Origin: Paenibacillus sp. FSL M7-0420
GTDB lineage: Bacteria; Bacillota; Bacilli; Paenibacillales; Paenibacillaceae
Assembly (NCBI RefSeq): GCF_038002345.1
Contig: NZ_JBBOCJ010000001.1
Location: forward strand, 2,232,001 to 2,296,000
Reading direction: 5' to 3'
DNA: 64,000 nt
Position 1 is the first letter of the stretch. The number at the start of each line of letters is the position of its first letter. The notes beneath the pieces are model-generated. The model had not been told where the DNA came from and did no database searches. It was given only the letters and a program-made list of their open reading frames with translations. Made by a program: the position numbers and the translations under genes. Positions 10,901 to 17,536 of this stretch are shown piece by piece.

Positions 10901-13673
10901 TGCCAATGTACCGCAGATTACGGTGGCGGTTGCCGGGGACAATGTCTCCAAGGGAGCACTGGTCGGCTACAACTTCCGGGACGGCAAAATTCTTAGTTCG
11001 TCCTACACAGGCACACTGGATGCTGTAGGACGTAACACAGGCGCGGCCGCAGCAGCCGTAAGTACAGCAGCAGTTGATCCGCTGGCTTCAGGACTCTGGA
11101 GTATCGACTATGATACTACCTTCCTGAACGACCTGACGGATGGGGCCATTACAGTACAGACGCCGCTGCAGCTGGCGGGGGCAGTCATGTTCTATAACGA
11201 GACAGGACTGAATTATTACAAGCTGTTCAACAGAACGGCTGAAGACAAGCCGGAGCTGGCAACGATCCTGCTCGGTGCGGATATCGACCTTGCCGGACGC
11301 TACTGGACGGCATTCGACAGCTTCACAGGCGTGTTCGACGGTCAAGGCCATACGCTAAACGGACTGTCGCTGAAAGCCTCCGGTCAGCAAACCGCCGGAT
11401 TCATCAAGGATAACCGTGGACAGTTCCTGAATGTGAGCTTCACCGGGGCCGATATCTCCGGTGCAGTGAACGCAGGTGTTGCTGTCGGGATTAACCACAA
11501 GGGTGCAGTCATCCAGAATGTGAAGGTCAGCGGTTCCGTGACTGCCAGTGCTGCCGCAGGCGGGGCAGCAGGTGTGAATCAGGGTACCCTGGAGAAGGTC
11601 ACGAATGAAGGTGTGACCCTTGCCGGAGCGGGCCGGATTGGCGGCATTGCCGGAAGCAACGCCGGTGTGATTCACCAGGCTGTATCCAAGGGCAATATTG
11701 ATGTTACATCTGCACTGGCCGCAGGCGGAATTGCCGGTGAGAACAGTGCGGAAGGCACGATCACTGAGTCGATGGCCTATGGCGATATCCGTGTAGCTTC
11801 AGCCCAGGCGATCGCCGGCGGAATCAGCGGTCTGAATGCGGGAGAGATCAAGAACAGCTACTCGGCTGGGGCGGTCCTCGCCGAAGGCATGTCTACTGCA
11901 TGGGCTGGCGGTATTGCCGGTCTGGCAGAGAGCGGATCGATTATTACTTCCCTGAACACCGGAGAAGTGAAGGCTGGAGTGAAGGGCAAGATTCAACCGC
12001 TGCAGGCCTTCTTCGGCGGGATTGCCGGACAGAAATCGGACAAGGCCACGATCAGCGGCTCCTTGTTCAACAGACAAATGCTGAAGAATAATATTGCGTA
12101 CTACAATCTGAATGGTCAGGCAGTGTCCGGCAATAACAGCAGTGCCATGGGGCTGCCGGGTGCAGAGCTTACTGGCGCGAATCTGCCGGCAGGCCTGGAT
12201 GCCGGAATCTGGACAGCCCAGAACACATTCTATCCGCTGCTTCAGGCCTTTAACGGAACAAATGAAGGGACACTGGCTTCAGCCGCTGTTATCCTGAACC
12301 CGCAGGATCTGATTAACCGCGTGGGTTCGGCATTCCACATGAGCAGCGGCGGAGCACTCTCCTGGAGCGCTGATCCGTCCAAGGCTGTAGTGAACGGTAC
12401 AACCGGCAGCCTGATATCAGGTGGCAGTGCAGTGCTGAAGGCAAACGCTGGAGGACAAAGCAGAAGTATTGCTATTAATACAGCTGCATTCCAGTACCCG
12501 AGCGCAGCAGTTGCACCAACTGCAACTCCTGCAGATAAGAATTTCACCACTGAAGTGAAGGTGGAGCTGGCAACAGGCGAGCAGGGAGGAAGCATCTACT
12601 ATACACTGGACGGTACAACACCTACAGAGACCTCCCAGGTGTACAGCGGACCTATCGATCTTAAGAGCACAACAACAGTTAGAGCCGTTACCATTGCTCC
12701 CGGCAAAGAGTACAGTCCGGTGGCAAGCTGGACCTGGACACTTGTCGTCCCTAATCCCGGCCCTGGTTCCGGCCCTGGTACGAGCCCAGGGGGTGGTCCT
12801 GGCCCGGCAGCTCCGCTTCCGAGCCCGACACCTGCACCGGCAGCTCCGGCAATTACCGCTATTGCAGGCGCAACGTCTATTAATGGAGACAGCAAGGAGC
12901 CTGTGAAGATTGCCAAGAACAGCAAGCTTGCGCTGAAGGCTCCAGAAGGGCAGACAATCTATTACACAACGGACGGCAGCATTCCGACTGCCAAGAGTAC
13001 GAAATACACCGGCGAGCTGCTGATCACCAAGAGTATGACGGTCAAAGCCATCACGGACAAAGACGATAAAGTCATTACCATCGAGTATGTGGTGGAGAAT
13101 GCGAAGTACAGCCTGAAGAGTAACAGCGGCGAGATCAAGTATATGGCTGCCTATCCGAACGGCTTGTTCATGCCAAACGCTGCTATTACGCGGTATGAGC
13201 TGATCCAGTCCCTTGCGCCGCTGCTCGATATGGAAGAAGTGAATGTAGGCAATCTGTTCAATGATGTCAATGCCGAGAATGAAGGCCTGACCGGATTCTT
13301 CGCATCGGCGGGCATTATTGAAGGCTTCCCGGATGGCGGATTCGGCGGAACGAAGGGCTTAACCAGAGCCGAGTTCTCCAAAATCATGACCACTGTGCTG
13401 AAGCTGGATGTAACTCAGACAGGTGTGACGAAGCAGAAGGATATCCGCGGACACTGGGCTGAGAAATACGTGAATGCCCTGTCGCAGGCGGGATATGTGC
13501 AAGGCTTCCCTGACGGAACCTTCAAGCCGGGAACACCGATTACCCGTGCGCAGGCCGTAGTGCTGATCAACCGGATTGCCGGCACGAAGAAGCTGACGGT
13601 AACGGCTGTACGGTTCAAGGATGTTCCGGCAACCCACTGGGCTTACAAAGACATCATGTCAGTTGTGAAATAA
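4953..13673 (+). CDS. 2906-residue secreted GLUG-repeat protein with chitobiase-C-like and SLH domains
   Basis: A signal peptide or anchor (residues 1-31, KRRSWIGYLIALAVIVVAA) is followed by about 2,450 residues dominated by degenerate GLUG-type repeats (GG(I/L)(V/A)G....G.I..S), which form repetitive beta structure in bacterial surface proteins. Three long modules can be seen. Each opens with a header of the type (A/T)..(E/Q)LAG...(Y/V)N followed by a WVPIG- or WTAF-type turn, near residues 31, 1250 and 2046. Two chitobiase/hexosaminidase C-terminal-like domains (about 2520-2600 and 2635-2718, IYYT.DG..PT motifs) flank a Pro/Gly-rich linker (2600-2635). SLH domains end the protein, the last one cut to FKDVPATHWAYKDIMSVVK. 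The start has GGTGG 10 bp upstream. Inference: a wall-anchored adhesin or matrix protein; ligand unknown. The protease gene begins 30 bp downstream. Confidence 0.88.
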   Translation: MALKRRSWIGYLIALAVIVVAAVAGGIMAKADPQTWDSTADTRWYVPTNDTFKIKNAEELAGVAKLVNEGTVNGLSGKILEITDNLNLSAYQWVPIGTAEHPFRGTLITENGLMKKINGLNVVANRSYQGLVGNMVGGTVGGLIFETGTISVTGVTYDVYAGSAVGKMSGSSIVFDITNQINITSDASPYHSYAGGIVGMGEGMISNSINNGTVTAYGSADVGGMLGYGDSRGIIIKKVVNNGAVLAQGTDSSVLTAGGIAGHTTGPLRLNDEDTPIINTAAVTIAGGNQVAAGGIAGKVDNTVVFSNMTTNNGAITVNAAAAVNSAAGALVGATGTVASEAASITFVNTAPVTNNGGKNVYTGGIAGYTGSKFTWTHPYANTQQITATGSENVATGGFVGYAAGGLVTSNASAGVFENRKLISVNGGKGVYTGGIAGYDAGGNITQTSSTGELKVNGTADVYTGGTVGYEMGGTIVSSVTGTTESKPLAITSDGTIGGIVGYLEGTLSNSSIKYATLQVTSAGGVAGGIAGNAQGAVSGVTAGDAESAGYSTLVLQAVVADAADGQDNITFGGLVGVNTKPLSLTGSKASRISFLNEAGRSGYIIGGAAGKLNADAVVGSAAVPVDVQDIVTELKADKVSFGGGAGHNSAAQFNGHTNRIEIKATGASVKAGGMFGENHSAAAAPFNHAENVVITASGADNQLGGNTGFNAGQLVNATVTQLSIQAKGVHAVAGGITGYSAGTETPEARAGITSAVLNVPGAEPMITLTAADAKAGAIVGAAVTTDITAPEVNAQDGALMLIQAQAAKPSVGGLAGTLSNSTISSDSKVVNVENMLILAGPAATDAYIGGIVGYNESSRLERLVGSAVSLTLNAPRATAGGVAGYNHGSATGIIVDTYISGLNLKANDGAVSSYAGGIVGLNAAQSIDPVLSPATSVSTIQNTRTLGTVSATSSSAIVGGMVGENRTLIANNSITDKISVISRGNSSLIGGLAGVNTASGTLYYTYSNANLTIEGTGTHAGGLVGSNAGAVIGSYVDIDVTGNAQGTSSGSVYLGGLIGRNTAGTVEQSYSASKVTANKVYTIVGGLIGELSGGTVKNSYVAKSVNAANDNSYAGGFVGRITNGKISNVYSAAEVNVAEKKTAYAGGFAGRYDNASKELLYKSYYIKDEGLNINRDLPDFAEGNHRWLNVHVRLTTILSETLKDRTVFPGLSGWDFEGAWKYGSLSAAYRYPEVNRTANTGGGDNGNNVNANINWYTKDKDAIGFEITSEAELAGLAGIVNGTIAGVEQFSFKDRTVTVMNPIHIQSKQWVPIGDKEANPFEGMFDGKSLLIDGLTLQPVYTHSGLFGIIGANATVQNMNLEPLAVGGNGYTGVLAGTNLGTVKNVDLKLLGGVKVSGSIVGGIIGQNSGSVAGLQLTLDGGSRIETVAEGGIAGGLIGDNTADITADIYVIHDKDGSIGSAADHAVIGGVIGVQNGNVTGLALEVNSRYRISSTGMEATVGGLVGHYQTGQAEGLTVSFADGTLEARGLGSILGGMIGQSDQGNSIRNVIVTGSGSGVQLTANGTAGGVVGVKDGRLGGMLARSVDTGSSFDIEHAAVSGVKLATTGDSLKAVLGGIAGSASRTAINDAKFKASLQAAGDVITAGGIVGESDNSIIYNADSSPELQAAAKSGEVAVGGIAGTISADDIDQGFDFGKAYPLYKGIYIAKVHDGQITVTGTDHRADLYAGGLTGKNTDASIYSSEVASGLKVTGGNTVSAGGVAGYSNGIIVDTIVRSGVNTDNSRVINTGGLVGWGDGGEIHYSKVISGSGQSITIGSAVTLGESVPNTRVGGVIGMADHVLITNTHTDIPVVITDTNQDNTMYAGGFAGLLGENGTLAGQIQKSYATGKLNVSGRLGSYVGGFAGSVDHYSITDSYASGDISNTGFDTRSGGFAASVERSGSISKSYALQNKLSTVGVKSSTRSYNGGFAGYNDGTLTSVYANVPQITVAVAGDNVSKGALVGYNFRDGKILSSSYTGTLDAVGRNTGAAAAAVSTAAVDPLASGLWSIDYDTTFLNDLTDGAITVQTPLQLAGAVMFYNETGLNYYKLFNRTAEDKPELATILLGADIDLAGRYWTAFDSFTGVFDGQGHTLNGLSLKASGQQTAGFIKDNRGQFLNVSFTGADISGAVNAGVAVGINHKGAVIQNVKVSGSVTASAAAGGAAGVNQGTLEKVTNEGVTLAGAGRIGGIAGSNAGVIHQAVSKGNIDVTSALAAGGIAGENSAEGTITESMAYGDIRVASAQAIAGGISGLNAGEIKNSYSAGAVLAEGMSTAWAGGIAGLAESGSIITSLNTGEVKAGVKGKIQPLQAFFGGIAGQKSDKATISGSLFNRQMLKNNIAYYNLNGQAVSGNNSSAMGLPGAELTGANLPAGLDAGIWTAQNTFYPLLQAFNGTNEGTLASAAVILNPQDLINRVGSAFHMSSGGALSWSADPSKAVVNGTTGSLISGGSAVLKANAGGQSRSIAINTAAFQYPSAAVAPTATPADKNFTTEVKVELATGEQGGSIYYTLDGTTPTETSQVYSGPIDLKSTTTVRAVTIAPGKEYSPVASWTWTLVVPNPGPGSGPGTSPGGGPGPAAPLPSPTPAPAAPAITAIAGATSINGDSKEPVKIAKNSKLALKAPEGQTIYYTTDGSIPTAKSTKYTGELLITKSMTVKAITDKDDKVITIEYVVENAKYSLKSNSGEIKYMAAYPNGLFMPNAAITRYELIQSLAPLLDMEEVNVGNLFNDVNAENEGLTGFFASAGIIEGFPDGGFGGTKGLTRAEFSKIMTTVLKLDVTQTGVTKQKDIRGHWAEKYVNALSQAGYVQGFPDGTFKPGTPITRAQAVVLINRIAGTKKLTVTAVRFKDVPATHWAYKDIMSVVK

Positions 13674-13703
13674 CAGAAATTCATAAGTGAAGGAGATCGG
13701 CGG

Positions 13704-14393
13704 ATGAAAACAAAGCTGCTTGCCGTAAGCCTGGTCCTCTCATTGATCTCGGCGATACTCTTCTATTCGGGCACCACCAGTGCGGATACACCTGAGGCGT
13801 TTAGCGCTGAACAAAGCTATGGAATAGCGAGTAAGGCGATCTTTTATCTGCGTGTGCTGAAAAGCGACGGTACTGCAAGCTCTACCGGAACAGGAATTAT
13901 CCTGTCTCCGGCCGGTACCGCAGCAACGGCGTATCATGTGGTCAAAAGCGCACAGCGCATTGAAGGAGTCATGGCGGACGGAACGGTGATCAGTCCGATT
14001 AAAGTCACGAAGTCCGACGAGCTGAAGGATGTGGCCATCCTTGAACTGCCAAGTCCCGCTGCGATGAAGCAAAAGGATAATGCCTATGCTTATCTGCCGC
14101 TGCGTAAGGACAAGCTGAGACATGGTGAAGCGGTGTATGCCCTGGGCTATCCGCTCAAGAATACAGCGATCATCACGGAGGGGATTGTCAACACTCCGGC
14201 AGCCGACATTAACGGCCGAAGCCGGATTCTGACCTCGGCCCAGGTGGCAAGCGGAATGTCCGGGGGGCCTTTGCTCGATACGCACGGCGAGCTGGCCGGT
14301 ATCATCTCCGGTTCCCTGCGGACGATGACTAACATTCATTTGATTGTGAATACGGAGGATCTGCGCAGCCTGCTGCCGGCTTCCTTCAACTAA
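13704..14393 (+). CDS. secreted trypsin-like (S1C/HtrA-type) serine protease without PDZ
   Basis: 229 residues. An N-terminal signal peptide (about residues 1-28, cleavage near TTSADT) leads into a trypsin-fold domain with all three catalytic residues in order: His78 in TAYHVV, Asp109 in ELKDVAIL, and Ser186 in GMSGGPL. The G-(M/N)-SGGP motif and short length fit HtrA/DegP-like proteases reduced to the catalytic domain; no PDZ domain is present. RBS AAGGAGAT lies 10 bp before the ATG. The gene is only 30 bp after the giant SLH protein and ends at an intrinsic terminator, so it is probably the last gene of the surface-protein operon. Inference: it may process or quality-control the neighbouring exported proteins. 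The target is not shown by sequence. Confidence 0.88.
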   Translation: MKTKLLAVSLVLSLISAILFYSGTTSADTPEAFSAEQSYGIASKAIFYLRVLKSDGTASSTGTGIILSPAGTAATAYHVVKSAQRIEGVMADGTVISPIKVTKSDELKDVAILELPSPAAMKQKDNAYAYLPLRKDKLRHGEAVYALGYPLKNTAIITEGIVNTPAADINGRSRILTSAQVASGMSGGPLLDTHGELAGIISGSLRTMTNIHLIVNTEDLRSLLPASFN

Positions 14394-14446
14394 AAGCATT
14401 ACCAGAAGCAGCTTACACTTGCGGCTGCAATATAATACCGACTATG

Positions 14447-14493
14447 GCTGTCCTCAGGCGTTTCGTTGAAAACGCGGGGACAGCAATTTTTTT
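14447..14493 (+). terminator. intrinsic terminator after the protease gene
   Basis: Stem GCTGTCC (14447-14453) / GGACAGC (14478-14484) with an inner GCGTTT/AAACGC stem, followed by a run of seven T. Confidence 0.85.
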
Positions 14494-14548
14494 AAAAATA
14501 TAAGAAATTATATGTTTCACACAATAATTTATCCTTCTATTTCTCGCT

Positions 14549-14588
14549 GAAACGGTACCGTCCTTTACAAGGACGGCAAAGCCGTTTC
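14549..14588 (+). other. two-step hairpin in the leader of the receiver-only regulator
   Basis: Outer stem GAAACGG/CCGTTTC (14549-14555, 14582-14588) and inner stem CCGTCCTT/AAGGACGG (14558-14565, 14569-14576) are separated by an asymmetric internal loop containing CAAAG. It lies 70 bp before the next start. No T-run follows. The rest of the 14494-14658 gap is AT-rich and shows nothing else I can name. Confidence 0.45.
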
Positions 14589-14658
14589 CACTTGAATATA
14601 GAATGTATGGGCTGCTCTTGTAACCGCAATTCACCGTATGGAAGGAGGAGGAACCCGG

Positions 14659-15021
14659 GTGATTAAGGCCTATTTGCTGGATGTGAATCAGAAGGATCTC
14701 TATAAGCTGTCATCGATGCTTCAGCATACAGGCAAGGTGAATGTGATCGGCATGTCTGCTTATCCCGAGAATGTGGTGGACCGGATTGTTCTGCTGCAGC
14801 CCGATGTGCTGTTTCTGGATCTTCAGCTGCCCGGCCACCAAGGAGTCGTCGTAGCCGAGCTGGTGAAGAAAAAGCTGCCGGATATTCAGATTGTGGTGGT
14901 CACAGAGACAAAGCAGCATGCCCTGTGGGCCTTCGACCAGGATATTGTGGATTATGTGCTGAAGCCGCTGGAGGAGGTCCGGCTGGGCCAGTCTCTGGAG
15001 CGGCTGCGCCAGGGAAGCTGA
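14659..15021 (+). CDS. receiver-only (CheY-like) response regulator
   Basis: I take GTG at 14659 because GGAGGAGG ends about 9 bp before it; an in-frame ATG at 14638 would lie upstream of that RBS. This gives 120 residues that make one receiver domain and nothing else. The phospho-acceptor is Asp54 (FLDLQLPG), the switch Thr is T82 (VVTET) and the conserved Lys is K102 (LKP). The N-terminal acidic pair is incomplete: LLDVN has one Asp where active receivers usually have two acidic residues that help bind Mg2+. No histidine kinase, output domain or chemotaxis gene adjoins it. It could be a phosphorelay intermediate or a regulator with weak phosphorylation. A MalY-type gene follows 88 bp downstream. 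Confidence 0.75.
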   Translation: MIKAYLLDVNQKDLYKLSSMLQHTGKVNVIGMSAYPENVVDRIVLLQPDVLFLDLQLPGHQGVVVAELVKKKLPDIQIVVVTETKQHALWAFDQDIVDYVLKPLEEVRLGQSLERLRQGS

Positions 15022-15066
15022 AGCAGGCTGGCGGATGGAATCAGGATGCCGGATGTCCTCTGCCCA

Positions 15067-15075
15067 TGGTACAAT
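15067..15075 (+). promoter_or_regulatory. extended -10 promoter element before the MalY/PatB gene
   Basis: TGGTACAAT fits an extended -10 box (TGnTATAAT with one mismatch) 34 bp before the TTG start. No good -35 is visible. Confidence 0.35.
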
Positions 15076-15108
15076 GTACGGACAAGCAGAAAGGATGGGT
15101 GATTTTAG

Positions 15109-16290
15109 TTGAAGTATGATTTTAACCGTATCATAGACCGCCGCAATACCCGTTCCTACAAATGGGACCAGTCCGAGAAGCTGTTCGGAGACAAGGAGAT
15201 TCTTCCGCTGTGGGTAGCAGATATGGACTTTGCGAGCCCTCCTGCGGTTCAGGAAGCGATTCTGCGCCGCGTACAGTCAGGAATATACGGCTATAGCGTG
15301 ACGGGCGACTCTTACAAAGCGGCGATTGCCGGCTGGTACCGCAGACGCCATGACTGGGAGATTCAGAAGGACTGGATCTCGGATTCCCCGGGAATTGTCA
15401 CCTCGCTCAGCCTGTCTGTAGAGCTGTTCAGCCAGCCGGGCGATCAGGTGATCGTGCAGTCGCCGGTATATTATCCGTTCTATGATGTCATCCGCATGAA
15501 TGACCGCAAGGTGGCGGCGAATCCGCTGAAGCTGCAAGACGGTCATTATGTGATGGACTACGTGCAGCTGGAGGAGCTTATGGCCGGTGGCGCGAAGCTG
15601 CTGCTGCTGTGTAATCCGCATAACCCGGGCGGCAGAGTGTGGGAGCGCGAAGAGCTGCTGCGTCTGGGCGAACTATGCCTGCGGTACGGGGTAACCGTGA
15701 TCTCGGATGAGATTCATTGCGACATGATCATGCCCGGACACAAGCATATTCCGTTCGCTTCCCTGTCGCCGGAATTGTCAGACATTACGCTGACTACACT
15801 AGCGGCAACCAAGACCTTCAATCTGCCGGGGCTGCAGACCTCGTATATCGTCACCTCCAGCCCGGAGCTGAAACAGAAGTTCGATTACAAGATCAAGGCG
15901 CTCAGCCTGCATATGTCGCCCTTCTTCACGCCGGAGGCTGTGGAGGCGGCTTATAACGAAGGAGGAGAATGGCTCGATGAGCTGATCCCGCATATCAACG
16001 GCAATGCCGAATACGCGATCAGTTATCTGACAGAACATCTGCCCCAGGTGAAGCCGATGAAGCCTGAGGCAACCTATCTGCTGTGGATTGACTGCCGGGC
16101 GCTCGGACTCGATGCGGACGGGCTCAAGCAGCTGATGTATCGCGAGGCTAAGGTGGCCTTTAATGAAGGCTCCGTCTTCGGAGCGGAAGGCCAAGGCCAT
16201 CTGCGGATCAATCTGGCCTGCCCGCGCTCCCTGCTGGCTGAAGCGCTGGAGCGGTTCGTTAAGGCTGCGGGGGCTTATGTAACCCGATAA
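15109..16290 (+). CDS. MalY/PatB-family PLP-dependent cystathionine beta-lyase/aminotransferase
   Basis: 393 residues, the usual length for the family, starting at TTG 15109 with AAGGATGGG 10 bp upstream. It is a fold-type I PLP enzyme of the MalY/PatB subgroup: LPLWVADMDF near residue 35, the cofactor motif CNPHNPGGRVW, the SDEIHCD motif, and the Schiff-base Lys235 in AATKTFNLPGL. These enzymes cleave C-S bonds of cystathionine or cysteine conjugates and some act as aminotransferases; the sequence alone does not settle which. The gene appears to be a single transcription unit, with a possible promoter just upstream and a strong terminator 5 bp after the stop. Confidence 0.88.
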   Translation: MKYDFNRIIDRRNTRSYKWDQSEKLFGDKEILPLWVADMDFASPPAVQEAILRRVQSGIYGYSVTGDSYKAAIAGWYRRRHDWEIQKDWISDSPGIVTSLSLSVELFSQPGDQVIVQSPVYYPFYDVIRMNDRKVAANPLKLQDGHYVMDYVQLEELMAGGAKLLLLCNPHNPGGRVWEREELLRLGELCLRYGVTVISDEIHCDMIMPGHKHIPFASLSPELSDITLTTLAATKTFNLPGLQTSYIVTSSPELKQKFDYKIKALSLHMSPFFTPEAVEAAYNEGGEWLDELIPHINGNAEYAISYLTEHLPQVKPMKPEATYLLWIDCRALGLDADGLKQLMYREAKVAFNEGSVFGAEGQGHLRINLACPRSLLAEALERFVKAAGAYVTR

Positions 16291-16295
16291 TCTGT

Positions 16296-16338
16296 AATAA
16301 AGAATCCGCTGGCTTATGAAGCTGGCGGATTCTTTATT
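16296..16338. terminator. bidirectional-looking terminator
   Basis: AATAAAGAATCCGC (16296-16309) is the exact complement of GCGGATTCTTTATT (16325-16338). A/T-rich arm ends could support termination on either strand; both neighbours are on the plus strand. Confidence 0.75.
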
Positions 16339-16438
16339 GTGTGGAAACCATATTGAGCCGGGGGAAGCCCCATGTTAAGATGGGCAGTGCGACTAAGCCG
16401 AGAGAGCGAAGTAATTATAGGGAGTGGGAGAGATAGAG

Positions 16439-17395
16439 ATGAGTAAAAGCACAACTAGAATCATCATTGATTGTGATACAGGGATAGACGATGCACTGGC
16501 CATATTGTACGCGCTCCGGGCACCGGGTGTGGTGGTCGAGGGGATTACGACCGTGTTCGGCAATATTGATGTGCAGCAGGCGGCGGATAACACGCTGCGG
16601 CTGCTTGAGCTGGCGGCTCCGGGCTATGAAATCCCGGTAGCGCTTGGCGCTTCCCGTGCGCTGGTACGCGAGCTGACCGGCTTCTCCACCCATGTTCACG
16701 GGGAAAATGGCATCGGCGGCGTTCAGCTGCCGCCCTCCCGGCAGGTGCCGGTGCAGGAAACGGCGGCAGAGTTCATTGTGCGGATGGCGGACGAGAATCC
16801 GGGAGAGATTGTGCTGGTGACGCTTGGACGGCTCACTAACCTGTCGCTGGCCCTGGATCTGGACCCGGAGCTGACCTCAAAGCTGAAGAAGGTGGTGGTG
16901 ATGGGAGGCACGGTCTTTAAGCCGGGCAACGTCACGCCGGTGGCCGAAGCCAATCTGTGGGGCGACCCGGAAGCGGCAGACCGCGTGTTCACTTCTGGGC
17001 TGCCTGTAATGATGATCGGGCTGGATGTCACCCTGCAGACGCGGATTACATCTGAGCATGTGGAGCTGCTGAAGCTGCATGGACGGGAAGAGAATAAGGC
17101 GGTCATCGACTTCATGGAAGAGTCGCTGGCGTATTATTTTAAATTTTACCGCGAGGCGAACTATCTGATTAACAGCGCTCCGCTGCATGATCCGCTGGCC
17201 CTGATGGCTGCCTTGCAGCCGGATCTGGTAACCTGCCGCCGGATGAAGGTCCGTGTGGAGCATCAGGGGGCGTTCACCTCCGGTATGGTCGTAGCCGACT
17301 TGCGGGCACAACCCAAAGAAGGCGAGTTCATCGAAGTGGCTGTAGAGGTGGATGCTGAGCGGGCGGTTGGTGTCTTTTTGAGCGTGTTCATATAG
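16439..17395 (+). CDS. inosine-uridine preferring nucleoside hydrolase
   Basis: 318 residues from ATG 16439; GGAG 9 bp upstream decides against the in-frame GTG at 16424. The signature of the family is at the N-terminus: IIIDCDTGIDDA, with Asp11, Asp13, Asp17 and Asp18 forming the Ca2+ and ribose-binding site. Other family motifs are VTLGRLTNL, MGG and, near the C-terminus, LHDPLAL, whose His-Asp completes the active site. The enzyme hydrolyses the N-glycosidic bond of ribonucleosides for base salvage, in the cytoplasm since no signal peptide is present. Base preference cannot be read from sequence. It stands alone between a terminator and a gene for a secreted protein. Confidence 0.92.
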   Translation: MSKSTTRIIIDCDTGIDDALAILYALRAPGVVVEGITTVFGNIDVQQAADNTLRLLELAAPGYEIPVALGASRALVRELTGFSTHVHGENGIGGVQLPPSRQVPVQETAAEFIVRMADENPGEIVLVTLGRLTNLSLALDLDPELTSKLKKVVVMGGTVFKPGNVTPVAEANLWGDPEAADRVFTSGLPVMMIGLDVTLQTRITSEHVELLKLHGREENKAVIDFMEESLAYYFKFYREANYLINSAPLHDPLALMAALQPDLVTCRRMKVRVEHQGAFTSGMVVADLRAQPKEGEFIEVAVEVDAERAVGVFLSVFI

Positions 17396-17536
17396 GTGTT
17401 AAGGGAACCCCGGACGGGTGAATCTGCAATGGTTACAATACCTTCATTTGCTATATTTATCTAGTTTGCTAGAATAGTAGGGGATGTAAGGTTGAGAGAT
17501 TCACAATCTATTTAAGAGGATGGGGAACCTACTTAT

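Noticed and set aside
13616..13673. Frameshift truncating the last SLH domain of the giant protein
   Set aside because: No continuation of an SLH motif is visible in the other frames before the protease gene, and SLH proteins ending in a partial domain with FKDVPATHWAY are familiar in this group.
14549..14588. Cyclic-di-GMP (GEMM) riboswitch suggested by GGCAAAGCC
   Set aside because: Only one hairpin is present; the second stem and tetraloop receptor of the class are missing.
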